This document shows, piece by piece, positions 8,191 to 16,344 of a stretch of DNA of 64,000 bases. The notes below the pieces were generated by a model. That model was not told the origin of the DNA and made no database searches. It saw nothing but the letters and a program-made list of their open reading frames with translations. How positions within the stretch are numbered: position 1 is the first letter of the stretch; every line of letters begins with the position of its first letter. The translations under genes were made by a program, and so were the position numbers. This DNA comes from Hyphomonas jannaschiana VP2 (GTDB lineage: Bacteria; Pseudomonadota; Alphaproteobacteria; Caulobacterales; Hyphomonadaceae), in assembly GCF_000685215.1 (NCBI RefSeq), contig NZ_ARYJ01000006.1, positions 124,001 to 188,000 of the forward strand, given 5' to 3'.

Positions 8191-9904
8191 TAAGCTCCTC
8201 CCCTTTGGCGAGCTTTGAAAGAGACATGGATTCGTTTCTTTTCAGCTCGAAGCGCCCTTCTGGCTGAAGGACAAGCGCCACATCGCAAGCCTGGGCAAGT
8301 TGGCGGTCGTGCGTTACGAGAACGACTGTCTTTTTCATCAGTACGCAGCGCTTGAGAAAGGCGCCGAAATGCTGCTTGGAAACGTGATCGAGATGGGCCG
8401 TTGGCTCATCCAGAACCAGCACAGTCGGATTCAGAACGAGTGCACGAGCTAAGCCAACCAGTTGGGTCTGCCCGCCTGAAAGCTGTGTTCCGTTAGCCCC
8501 GATCATAGTCGAGTAGTTCTTCGGTAGTTGCGCGATCATCCCGTGAGCGCCACTCAGTTGCGCAGCCGCTACAATTTGCTCGTCTGTGACTGTTTCATCA
8601 AAACTCGCGATATTCTGTGCGATTGTACCGCGGAGCAGCTTCACGGATTGCGGCAGATAGCCGAGCATCCTCTGTACCTGCTGATTGCTCCAGTTTTGCA
8701 AGTCGACGCCATCAATCGTCACCTTGCCGGCTACCGGTTGCATCAAGCCGGTCAACAAACGACAAAGCGTCGACTTACCTGTTCCGCTTTCCCCCACAAC
8801 GGCAACAAGCTGACCTGGCTGAATATCCATGCTGATACCCGCAAAGAGCGGCTGTGGCGAATTAGGGAGCCGACACGTAAGGCGCTCCAATCGAACGCGG
8901 CCTCTCGGCGAAGGTAACTCGAAATCCGGGCGGACATCTGATCGAAACGTCTCCAGACGCCCCAAAATGGACAAAGCTTGCCGAGCGGATTGAATTTGAT
9001 TCCAAGCGCCAATTGACTGTTCAATCGGGGCCAGAGCGCGCCCGGAAATAATGCTGCACGCGATCATTGCCCCAGCGCTGATTTCACTTTGAATAACAAG
9101 GATCGCACCGACGCTCAGAATTGAAACCTGAATGAGCAAGCGAATGAATTTGGAAGAACTACTGGCTACCGTTTGAACTTGGTGCGTTTTCAACTGTTCC
9201 GAAAGTTGCTTGTAAACGATCTGACCAAACGTTTCGCCGATAGCCCCCAGACGGCCCGTTGCCGCGAAGAAGTCAGCCGATCCGACAGCCTGTTCAGCGA
9301 ATTCGAACGAGCGAATCTCATCCGAATGAGATTGTCCTGCCGCGCGGCGCGTCAGTGCATCCGACAAGATGGCAATTGAAAAAAGAGCTATCCCGCCAAT
9401 CAAGACAACGATGCCCAACTGAAAACTCGCCCCGAAAATGGCAAAGAGAAACAGAGGCACCACTGGCGCATCCAGAATCGTGCTGACTGCGAAACCAGAT
9501 GCCACATTTCGAATGGTATCTATTTCTCGTAACCCCACAATCGTTGCCTGAGATGACCTGGCAGCTTGCGCTGCGCTCATCTCGAGAACTCGCGGTGCAA
9601 ATTTCTGGTACATAGCGGCAGCCAAATGAGACAGGGCACGCGCTCGCAAATAGTCAAATACGGCCATGCAGCCGAGGCAGAATATGGCAATCGCTGCAAG
9701 GAAAGCCAATGTTCCGAGATTGCCGGATCCCAGAACCCTGTCATAGACCTGAAGCATGAAAATCGGAGATGCGAGAAACAAAATTCCCATCACCGTGGAG
9801 ACAGCAAACAGAGGGAACGCATACCGGACAAAATAGTTCAGCACCTCTCGGCTAAAAGTCGCCTCGAGTCCAATCCGCTGCATGATCTTTTGATTATTGA
9901 GCAT
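8171..9904 (-). CDS. Type I secretion ABC transporter, permease and ATPase (PrtD/HlyB class)
   Basis: This 577-residue half-transporter has about six N-terminal membrane helices (residues 25-310) followed by a nucleotide-binding domain. Walker A GESGTGKST, signature LSGGQ, Walker B VLVLDEP and the switch histidine in VLVTHD are all present. There is no N-terminal C39 peptidase domain, so cleavage of a double-glycine leader is not expected; this fits the PrtD/AprD subgroup that exports RTX proteins. It is the first gene of the minus-strand cassette. No outer-membrane factor is encoded in the island. Confidence 0.95.
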   Translation of the reverse strand: MLNNQKIMQRIGLEATFSREVLNYFVRYAFPLFAVSTVMGILFLASPIFMLQVYDRVLGSGNLGTLAFLAAIAIFCLGCMAVFDYLRARALSHLAAAMYQKFAPRVLEMSAAQAARSSQATIVGLREIDTIRNVASGFAVSTILDAPVVPLFLFAIFGASFQLGIVVLIGGIALFSIAILSDALTRRAAGQSHSDEIRSFEFAEQAVGSADFFAATGRLGAIGETFGQIVYKQLSEQLKTHQVQTVASSSSKFIRLLIQVSILSVGAILVIQSEISAGAMIACSIISGRALAPIEQSIGAWNQIQSARQALSILGRLETFRSDVRPDFELPSPRGRVRLERLTCRLPNSPQPLFAGISMDIQPGQLVAVVGESGTGKSTLCRLLTGLMQPVAGKVTIDGVDLQNWSNQQVQRMLGYLPQSVKLLRGTIAQNIASFDETVTDEQIVAAAQLSGAHGMIAQLPKNYSTMIGANGTQLSGGQTQLVGLARALVLNPTVLVLDEPTAHLDHVSKQHFGAFLKRCVLMKKTVVLVTHDRQLAQACDVALVLQPEGRFELKRNESMSLSKLAKGEELNAQRAS

Positions 9905-10171
9905 GTCTCTCGCTTGCCCTCACTACACCCAAAATGTCAATTTAAAGGAGCGGACCTTGTCCCCTAATTATAGAAATTTAATGCTTGCACCCAACCTCGC
10001 TATATGCCGTGGCTGAAGCCCTTATATGGTTATTTGTGGAATTCCAGCTGGCATGCAAATGACACGCAAACTGGAGTTTTGAGCCCAATTTTGGGTCCAG
10101 CTAGTCCTCTAGGAATCGCTCTTAACACTGAAGATATTCAGTTTTTTCTCAGTCGCTTCACCTGAAACGGT
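9905..10171. promoter_or_regulatory. AT-rich intergenic region with clustered inverted repeats
   Basis: No gene is seen between the ABC start and the right att copy. The stretch holds several short palindromes: TGGAATTCCA (10037-10046), CCAGCTGG (10044-10051) and a nested hairpin CTGGA ... CCCAA-TT-TTGGG-TCCAG (10071-10100). The final 40 bases match the bases before the degenerate att copy. It presumably contains the cassette promoter and possibly recombinase arm sites. Confidence 0.4.
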
Positions 10172-10218
10172 CTCATAATCGCGAGGTCGGGAGTTCAAGT
10201 CTCCCCCGAACCACCATT
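10172..10218 (+). repeat. attR-like direct repeat (tRNA 3' fragment)
   Basis: This is the exact 47-base repeat of 3458-3504. It contains the anticodon arm 3' half, variable loop, T arm and acceptor 3' strand with CCA but lacks the 5' half of the tRNA. It is therefore an integration scar and not a gene. Confidence 0.92.
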
Positions 10219-10229
10219 TTCCCGCTAAA

Positions 10230-10601
10230 CTATTCCTGGCTTGCCCCCACCTTGCCCATTGACCAGAGCACGGCGATCCAGCCAGCTTTGACGCGTGGCA
10301 GGGCCAGCATGACCAGTCCTGTGACGGCAAGGGCCGCGCCCGGCAGACTGATCCAGAGCGGCAGGCTCGACATGGACACGAAGAACGTCACGGCCACCAG
10401 AAAAGGCGCCAGCATCAACACGGTCAGCCATGCCGGACCATCCTCGGATGGCACCTGGCCCAGAGGCGCGCCGCAGCACGCACAGGTATCCACAGGTTTC
10501 AGGTAGGCCCGGTAAAGGGCGCCCTGCCCGCATGACGGACATTTCAGGGCGAGCCCGCGAACAAGCGCGGTCCGGGATGAGGGGCGAGCAATCTCAGGCA
10601 T
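10230..10601 (-). CDS. DUF983 family membrane protein
   Basis: The protein has 123 residues. The N-terminal zinc-ribbon-like CPSCGQGALYRAYLKP and CACCGAPLG motifs are followed by two membrane helices (LTVLMLAPFLVAVTFFV and WISLPGAALAVTGLVML). This is the standard DUF983 layout of alphaproteobacteria, often found near cytochrome oxidase genes. The molecular role is not established. It is the first chromosomal gene after the island. Confidence 0.85.
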   Translation of the reverse strand: MPEIARPSSRTALVRGLALKCPSCGQGALYRAYLKPVDTCACCGAPLGQVPSEDGPAWLTVLMLAPFLVAVTFFVSMSSLPLWISLPGAALAVTGLVMLALPRVKAGWIAVLWSMGKVGASQE

Positions 10602-10714
10602 GGCAGTCGCTGCACGCTAACGGGTCAACCGGGGGCCGGTCCAGCCGGGAGGCGATGGGCCGCAGTCAGGCGCTCGTTCTTACCGCCTGCTCATGCCTTC
10701 GGATCCGCCCTGCC

Positions 10715-12343
10715 TCAGCCCGCCCGGGCCCAGGCGTCGGGGCTGTCGCCCAGCATCAGAATATCGGCCAGGGTCGCGACCAGCGCGCGCGGCCGGATCG
10801 GCTTCTCGATCATCGCAACGAAGCCGGCTGCCCGGCAGGTAGTGCGCCGGCGGTCGGTCAGATCTGCCGTTACCGCCAGGACCGGTGTATCCCGGTTTGG
10901 TCCGGCATCTGTGCGCAGGGTACGGAGGATCATGTCCCCGCTTTCATCCGGCAGATGGATGTCGGTGAGGACAGCCTGGTAAGGCACATCGAACAAATGC
11001 TCGCGGGCAATGGCCGCGCTCGGCGCATGATCCACCTCCCAGCCTGCGGCGCGCAGGGCTTCGGTAATCACCAGCGCACTGGCGGCATGGTCTTCGATGA
11101 CCAGAATGCGGCCCAGTTCGAACTTGCCCATTTGCGGCCGCACGGATTTTTCCTTCGTAGCCGTGCTGACCAGACGCGGACCGGCTTTGCGCACCGGTAG
11201 GTCGACCGTGAAAATGCTGCCCCCATCCGGATTATCGGCAAGAACGATCTCGCCGCCCATGGCCTTCACCAGCGACTTGGCAATCGCGAGGCCAAGGCCT
11301 GAGCCACCATGTGTGTGGACGGTACTGGCGCTGGCCTGTTCAAACGCTTCAAACAGGCGAGCCTTGTCTTCCTCCGAGATGCCGCAACCGGTGTCTGAGA
11401 CGCTCATGCGCAGGCGCAGGGAGGACTCGTCCCGCCAGGTGGCGAGCGAGACATCGACATGTCCCTGTTCAGTGAACTTCAGGGCATTGCTGAGCAGGTT
11501 GAACAGGACCTGCCGCAGGCGCAGAGCGTCCGCCTCGATGCGCGGCGTGCCTTCCTCGACATGGATACGCAGGGCAACCCGTTTGCCGTCCGTGCGCGGC
11601 TGCCAGACATCCCGGGCCTCGGCAGCGAACTCGTCGAGATCGAACGGCGCGGCATGCAGCGGCATCTTGCCCGCTTCGAGGCGTGACAGATCCAGCAGGT
11701 CGTTCAGCAAACGCTCCAGATGATGGCCGCTATCGGAGATGGTCCGCGCGAGGCGTTTCGGTTCACCGCCGGAGACGCTGTCCTGCAACAGGTCGGCGAC
11801 CCCCAGGATACCGGTCAGCGGCGTACGGATCTCGTGCCCCAGGAAGGCGAGGAAATCCGCCTTCTCCCTTGCGGCAGAATTCAGCCTTGCCTTGGCGGCC
11901 TCCATACGGCGGGCGGCCTGGCCAAGCGTGCGGGCACGCGCGGCATTCTCTTTTGCAATCGCGACGGTGAGGTCAGCCGGGCTGACCAGACCGCAATAGA
12001 CATCTTCCCGGGTGACAATGAGACCTTCAGAGAGCGCGGCCGGGCACTTCATCGCTGCATTGTTCGCGGCAAGGCCGACCGGCGTCGCCGCATCCACAAT
12101 CTGTGGATCTGCCGAGGCGAGGATCGAAACGGGCTGAGCGGCCCAGATCGTCCGGGCTTCAGGGCCCGCCATGGCTTCGGTGACGGCTGCACGCGTCACA
12201 AGGGTCAGCGCACCGCCCTCAGCCCGCAAGGGTATGGCGAACAGCGAAACATCTGACAGGAAAAGGCTGAGCGCAGCTGCGCAATTGGTGTCCGCCGCAA
12301 CGGGCGAAATCGGCAAAGAAATGTCTTCGACGCGCGCGAGCAT
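10715..12343 (-). CDS. Hybrid histidine kinase with CBS-like N-terminus and receiver domain
   Basis: The protein has 542 residues with no membrane segment. The N-terminal region (about 1-130) looks like a degenerate CBS-pair or similar ligand module (PVSILASADPQIVDAATPVG, GLVSPADLTVAI). A coiled coil leads into the HisKA domain with H-box FLGHEIRTPLTG, then the HATPase with N-box LLSNALKF and G-boxes DTGCGI and GGSGLGLAI. The C-terminal receiver has phosphoacceptor Asp in AVLTDIHLP and Lys in IEKP. It should signal from the cytoplasm to an unlinked phosphotransferase. Confidence 0.9.
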   Translation of the reverse strand: MLARVEDISLPISPVAADTNCAAALSLFLSDVSLFAIPLRAEGGALTLVTRAAVTEAMAGPEARTIWAAQPVSILASADPQIVDAATPVGLAANNAAMKCPAALSEGLIVTREDVYCGLVSPADLTVAIAKENAARARTLGQAARRMEAAKARLNSAAREKADFLAFLGHEIRTPLTGILGVADLLQDSVSGGEPKRLARTISDSGHHLERLLNDLLDLSRLEAGKMPLHAAPFDLDEFAAEARDVWQPRTDGKRVALRIHVEEGTPRIEADALRLRQVLFNLLSNALKFTEQGHVDVSLATWRDESSLRLRMSVSDTGCGISEEDKARLFEAFEQASASTVHTHGGSGLGLAIAKSLVKAMGGEIVLADNPDGGSIFTVDLPVRKAGPRLVSTATKEKSVRPQMGKFELGRILVIEDHAASALVITEALRAAGWEVDHAPSAAIAREHLFDVPYQAVLTDIHLPDESGDMILRTLRTDAGPNRDTPVLAVTADLTDRRRTTCRAAGFVAMIEKPIRPRALVATLADILMLGDSPDAWARAG

Positions 12344-12416
12344 CCGGGCGGTCTCTCTTCAGTCAAACAGAAGAGAGATATTCGCCGGGAATGATTGAGA
12401 GGCCGCTAACTTTTGG

Positions 12417-12431
12417 TTACCGGCGAGTTAA
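12417..12431. promoter_or_regulatory. Possible CtrA-like box (one mismatch)
   Basis: On the minus strand this reads TTAA-CTCGCCG-GTAA, one base from the CtrA consensus TTAA-N7-TTAA, and lies about 75-90 bases upstream of the hybrid kinase start. Alphaproteobacterial cell-cycle kinases are often CtrA targets. A near match of this kind also occurs by chance. Confidence 0.2.
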
Positions 12432-12451
12432 CCGTCTAGGCCCGAGAAGGG

Positions 12452-13060
12452 TCAGACGATCTCGCTGTGGTGGCTCACGATCTTGTGGACAAGACCATAT
12501 TCGACGGCTTCCTTGGCGCTCATCCAGAAGTCGCGATCGGTGTCTTCCTTGATCTTCTCGTAGGACTTGCCGGTGGCTTCCGCGAAAATGCGGTTCAGGC
12601 GCTCGCGCATCTTGATGATCTCGCGGGCCTGGATTTCCACGTCCGTCGCCTGGCCGCCAACGCCGCCGCGCGGTTCATGAAGCAGGAAGCGGGTGTTCGG
12701 CAGGGCGTAACGGTTTTCCTTCTTCGCCGCGGCATAGATCAGCGCGCCTGCAGAGGCGCACCAGCCCGTGCCGAGGATCTTCACAGGCGCCGGGACGAAT
12801 TTGATCATGTCGTGGATCATGTCGCCGGATTCGACATGGCCGCCCGGCGAGGACAGGACCAGCAGGATCGGCTTGTCATTCTCGGACGACAGGGCCAGCA
12901 GGCGCTCGCACACGCGGCGGGCCTGCAGGAAGTCGATGCCGCCGGTCAGCAGGATCGTGCGGGCCTTGAACAGCGCTTCCTCAAGGAAGGCATTCGGCTC
13001 GGAAGCCTTTTTCTCGTCATTCTCGTCGTCGAGGCGCGGCTCGCGGGAAGAATAGTCCAT
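12452..13060 (-). CDS. ClpP-like ATP-dependent protease proteolytic subunit
   Basis: The product is a serine peptidase of 202 residues with the ClpP fold. The triad is Ser103 in GWCASAGALI, His128 in FLLHEPRGG and Asp177 in DRDFWMSAKEA. The oxyanion region SSPGGHVESGD is intact. The charged N-terminus (RLDDENDEKK) differs from housekeeping ClpP1, and no clpX follows. It is therefore more likely a second ClpP paralogue than the main clpP of a clpP-clpX operon. A CGGAG ribosome site precedes the ATG. Confidence 0.9.
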   Translation of the reverse strand: MDYSSREPRLDDENDEKKASEPNAFLEEALFKARTILLTGGIDFLQARRVCERLLALSSENDKPILLVLSSPGGHVESGDMIHDMIKFVPAPVKILGTGWCASAGALIYAAAKKENRYALPNTRFLLHEPRGGVGGQATDVEIQAREIIKMRERLNRIFAEATGKSYEKIKEDTDRDFWMSAKEAVEYGLVHKIVSHHSEIV

Positions 13061-13153
13061 GATGTCTCCGGTTCGCGGGGATTCTTACGGAGTCATAGGT
13101 GCGGTGCCCCGGCGCCCGGGTCAAGGGCGGGGATGCGCTGTTCCACAGGGGGA

Positions 13154-14986
13154 TCAGGCGGCTTCCGCGACGATCCTTGCCACATCTTCGGCGTAGCGCT
13201 GGGCTTTTTTCTCGCCGACGCCGCTGATGTCGCGCAGGGCATCCGGGTTTTCGGGGCGCTCGCGGGCGATTTCAGCGAGCGTCCGGTCGTGGAAAATCAC
13301 GTAAGGCGGTACGCCGCGGGCCTTGGCGGTTTCCGTCCGCCAGAGGCGCAGGGCATCGAACAGGGCCTGATCGCGCTCTGACAGGTCATCCTGCACGCCT
13401 GCCCGCGCCACCCGGCCCGTCTTGCGGCGGCGGGCAGCGGCAGGGTCGGCCCGCAGGAAGAGCGTCCGCTCGCCCTTGAACAGCGCCCGCGCCGCATCTG
13501 CATCCGGCACCATGACGATGGGGCGCATCGCATCGCCGCCTTCGGCCAGCATGCCGTCATAGAGCAGCGCATCGAAAATCCGGTTCCAGCCCTGCTTGGG
13601 CAGCTCCGCGCCAATGCCGAAGGTGGACTGCGCCGACAGCTCCTCATCAAGCGCATCCTTCGCCTGCCCCATCAGATGCTGGACGAGGCGCCCGCGCCCG
13701 ACGCGCTGGCCACAGCGGAGCACGGCGGAGACGGCCATCTGTGCCCAGCGGGTCGCATCATGGCTCTCCACGCCCTCGCCCCGGCAAATGTCGCACGTGC
13801 CGCAGGTCTCGGACGTCTCCTCGCCAAAGTAACGGCGGACGGCCAGGCGGCGGCATTCGTCGCCATCGAAGAAGGCGAACAGCTGGCGCGTCTTGGTGAT
13901 CTGGACGCGCTTCACTTCGTCCGGTGCATCGCTGTCATAGGTCCAGCTGAGGGAACGGCGCATGTCCGCCGGGCCATAAAGGGCGATGCCCTCTGCGGGT
14001 TCACCGTCGCGCCCTGCCCGGCCGACTTCCTGCCAGTAGGCTTCCATCGTTTTCGGCGGATCGGCATGGATTACGAAGCGCACATCCGGCTTGTCGACGC
14101 CCATGCCAAAGGCGACCGTGGCGCACATGGTGAGGCCATCTTCCAACAGGAAGCGCCGCTGGCGCTCGGCTCGCAGATTTGCCTCAAGCCCCGCATGATA
14201 AGCCAGCGCCGGAATGCCTGCTTTCTCAAGCGCATCGGCCAGGTCTTCGGTGGCGTTGCGTGTGGCGCAGTAGACAATGCCGGAAAGGCCGGGCCGCGCT
14301 TTCACGAGGGAAACAACGCGCTGCGTGCGGTTGCCCTCTTTCGGCTCGGCGGCGAGGGCGAGATTCGGCCGGTCGAAACTTGCGACGTGGACGGACGGCT
14401 TCGTCAGGTTGAGCTGGGCGAGGATGTCATCCCGCGTGCGGGCATCTGCCGTCGCGGTGACGGCAAGGCGCGGCACGCCGGGGAAGAGATCCTTCAGCCG
14501 GCCAAGCGCGCGGTAATCGGGGCGGAAGTCATGCCCCCACTGGCTGACACAGTGCGTCTCGTCCACGGCGATGAGGGAGATGCTCATCTTCGCCAGCCGG
14601 TCGGCCAAGCCGGTGCCAAGTGCTTCGGGCGAGACATAGAGCAAATCCATCTCGCCGCGTTGGGCCGCGTCCAACGCATCGGCGCGGGCGGTGAAGTCCA
14701 TCGAGCTGTCGAGCCGTTCGGCGCGCACGCCTGCCTGTTTCAGCGCGTCTACCTGATCGGCCATCAGCGCGATCAGCGGCGAGACGACGAGGCCGACGCC
14801 GGGGCGCAGCAGTGCCGGGATCTGGTAGCAGAGCGACTTGCCGCCGCCGGTCGGCAGTACGGCCAGCGCGTCCCGCCCCGCCAGCGCATCGGCGATCACA
14901 TCCTCCTGCAGGCCCCGGAACGCCTCATAGCCATAAACCCGCTTCAGCAGGTCACGGGCATCGTCGAGAGTCGGGGTCGCAGGCAT
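13154..14986 (-). CDS. recQ: ATP-dependent DNA helicase RecQ
   Basis: This 610-residue 3'-5' helicase serves recombination and replication repair. The order is helicase domain 1 with Walker [10 protein letters not shown] and the DEAH-type box [14 protein letters not shown]; domain 2 with [15 protein letters not shown] and [13 protein letters not shown] zinc site with Cys in [13 protein letters not shown] and CGTCDIC; and a C-terminal HRDC domain ([18 protein letters not shown] ... GVGEKK). The ATG at 14986 ([14 protein letters not shown]) was chosen because the upstream extension to 15202 is unlike the family and overlaps the divergent gene. Confidence 0.95.
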   Translation of the reverse strand: MPATPTLDDARDLLKRVYGYEAFRGLQEDVIADALAGRDALAVLPTGGGKSLCYQIPALLRPGVGLVVSPLIALMADQVDALKQAGVRAERLDSSMDFTARADALDAAQRGEMDLLYVSPEALGTGLADRLAKMSISLIAVDETHCVSQWGHDFRPDYRALGRLKDLFPGVPRLAVTATADARTRDDILAQLNLTKPSVHVASFDRPNLALAAEPKEGNRTQRVVSLVKARPGLSGIVYCATRNATEDLADALEKAGIPALAYHAGLEANLRAERQRRFLLEDGLTMCATVAFGMGVDKPDVRFVIHADPPKTMEAYWQEVGRAGRDGEPAEGIALYGPADMRRSLSWTYDSDAPDEVKRVQITKTRQLFAFFDGDECRRLAVRRYFGEETSETCGTCDICRGEGVESHDATRWAQMAVSAVLRCGQRVGRGRLVQHLMGQAKDALDEELSAQSTFGIGAELPKQGWNRIFDALLYDGMLAEGGDAMRPIVMVPDADAARALFKGERTLFLRADPAAARRRKTGRVARAGVQDDLSERDQALFDALRLWRTETAKARGVPPYVIFHDRTLAEIARERPENPDALRDISGVGEKKAQRYAEDVARIVAEAA

Positions 14987-15098
14987 GCCCCATCTTGTGG
15001 CGGCGCCGGTGAGTCGGGGCAAGTGGGTGGGTGCGGACCGATTTGCTCTTGCAGGTTGTGCCGCACTTCCCATGTCTATTCTGGAGGATGAAAAAGAT

Positions 15099-15569
15099 AT
15101 GGCGGGGGACCCGCACAGACACACAAAATCCGAGAGCCTGAAAAGGCTGCTGAGGCGCCGGGGCCGCCGCACGAAGACGGGCGCGAATTCCGGCCGGATC
15201 ATCCAGATGAACGTCTGGCACGGGAAGGCTCAGTTCAAGCCAAGCGGTGCCGGGACAATGCGCTGGGTCGGCATTTTCATCTCCGGCATGCTGGGAATCC
15301 TAATTGCGGTATATGCTGGGCTGTTGCTCTGGCTTATCGCCTGGGTCATTTTTAGTGACCAACAGAGCCTATTTATAAAGTTTGTTGCACTGCCGCTGAT
15401 CATCATCACCCTTCTGGCGCCTTTCTGGGGGACCGCCCTGATTGGCTGGATTTATGTCCGACTCGACGGCAACGGGGAAAAAAACCGTGAGCGCCTGATT
15501 GCGGCGGCAGACAAGCTGCGTGCAAAGAAGGCCGACGCACAGGACGCGGGCGCGAATCGCGCCAGATAG
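15099..15569 (+). CDS. Hypothetical membrane protein
   Basis: The product of 156 residues has a basic N-terminus ([14 protein letters not shown]) and two predicted membrane helices ([24 protein letters not shown] and [23 protein letters not shown]), then a charged C-terminal tail. I do not recognise the family. GGAGG lies 11 bases before the ATG at 15099; an in-frame ATG at 15072 is possible. It is followed 6 bp later by the uracil-DNA glycosylase gene and is probably co-transcribed with it. Confidence 0.65.
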   Translation: MAGDPHRHTKSESLKRLLRRRGRRTKTGANSGRIIQMNVWHGKAQFKPSGAGTMRWVGIFISGMLGILIAVYAGLLLWLIAWVIFSDQQSLFIKFVALPLIIITLLAPFWGTALIGWIYVRLDGNGEKNRERLIAAADKLRAKKADAQDAGANRAR

Positions 15570-15575
15570 TCTCCC

Positions 15576-16232
15576 ATGACAAACACGCCCTACCCGCCCG
15601 AAGCGCCAAAGGATTGCGCGCTGTGTCCGCGCCTTGTGGAGTATCGCCGCGCCGTCGCCGCGAAGGAGCCGGACTGGTTCAACGGCGCGGTACCGAGCTT
15701 TGGCGATGAGACGGCAGAACTCCTGATCATCGGCCTCGCGCCGGGCGTCACCGGGGCGAACCGGACGGGGCGGCCTTTTACCGGCGACTGGGCGGGCGAC
15801 CTGCTCTACGCGACCATCGACAAGTTCGGCTTCTCCAAAGGCAAGTTCGCCGCAAGCCCGGATGACGGCCTGAAACTGACCGGCGCCATGATCACCAATG
15901 CCGTGCGCTGCGTACCGCCGGAGAACAAGCCCGTCGGCGCGGAGATCAATGCCTGCCGACCGTTCCTGCTTTCACGCATCGAGGCGCTGCCGAAACTGAA
16001 AGTCATGCTCTGCCTCGGCAAGATTTCGCATGACTCGACCGTGCGCGCCCTCGGCCTGAAGCTGAAAGATCATCCGTTCGGGCACGGAACAAGGTATGAG
16101 GTGAACGCAGGCGGGCGCGATTACCTGCTGGTCTCCAGCTACCACTGCTCCCGCTACAACACGAACACCGGCCGGCTGACGGCCGAGATGTTCGAAGACG
16201 TGTTCGCCATGGCGCGGGAAGCGATCGGGTAA
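15576..16232 (+). CDS. Family 5 uracil-DNA glycosylase (UdgB type)
   Basis: The 218-residue repair enzyme removes uracil and other deaminated bases from DNA. IIGLAPGVTGANRTGRPFTGDWAG matches family 5 motif 1, where Ala replaces the acidic residue used by family 1. LVSSYHCSRYNTNTG is motif 2 with catalytic His. Four Cys (CALC near residue 14, RCVPPE, INACRP) are placed for the 4Fe-4S cluster of this family. Family 4 is less likely because of the motif 1 residues. Confidence 0.9.
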   Translation: MTNTPYPPEAPKDCALCPRLVEYRRAVAAKEPDWFNGAVPSFGDETAELLIIGLAPGVTGANRTGRPFTGDWAGDLLYATIDKFGFSKGKFAASPDDGLKLTGAMITNAVRCVPPENKPVGAEINACRPFLLSRIEALPKLKVMLCLGKISHDSTVRALGLKLKDHPFGHGTRYEVNAGGRDYLLVSSYHCSRYNTNTGRLTAEMFEDVFAMAREAIG

Positions 16233-16344
16233 AACTCGCGCGAATACCGTCGCCCACTCCAACACTCCGCAGCACAAATGAGTGGTTGCGGATGCGTCAC
16301 ATCCCAATATAGTAGCCTTCGCTACCTTATCAGGATGTCTCATC

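Larger units (their letters stand above)
3458..10218. mobile_element. tRNA-borne genomic island (type I secretion and RTX cargo)
   Basis: The segment between the two 47-bp direct repeats is visibly AT-richer than its flanks and carries two FkbM-type methyltransferases, an RTX protein and HlyD/ABC secretion genes. All are accessory types that interrupt a housekeeping background. Right of the second repeat, ordinary high-GC genes resume (DUF983 gene at 10230). No integrase, excisionase, transposase or relaxase can be recognised, so it looks like a degraded or non-autonomous island. A degenerate third att copy at 3861-3895 divides it into a short left unit and a long right unit. Confidence 0.85.

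Noticed and set aside
10172-10218. Second tRNA gene at the right end of the island
   Set aside because: Only the 3' half is present. The D arm and 5' acceptor strand are missing, so it cannot fold; it is the att duplicate.
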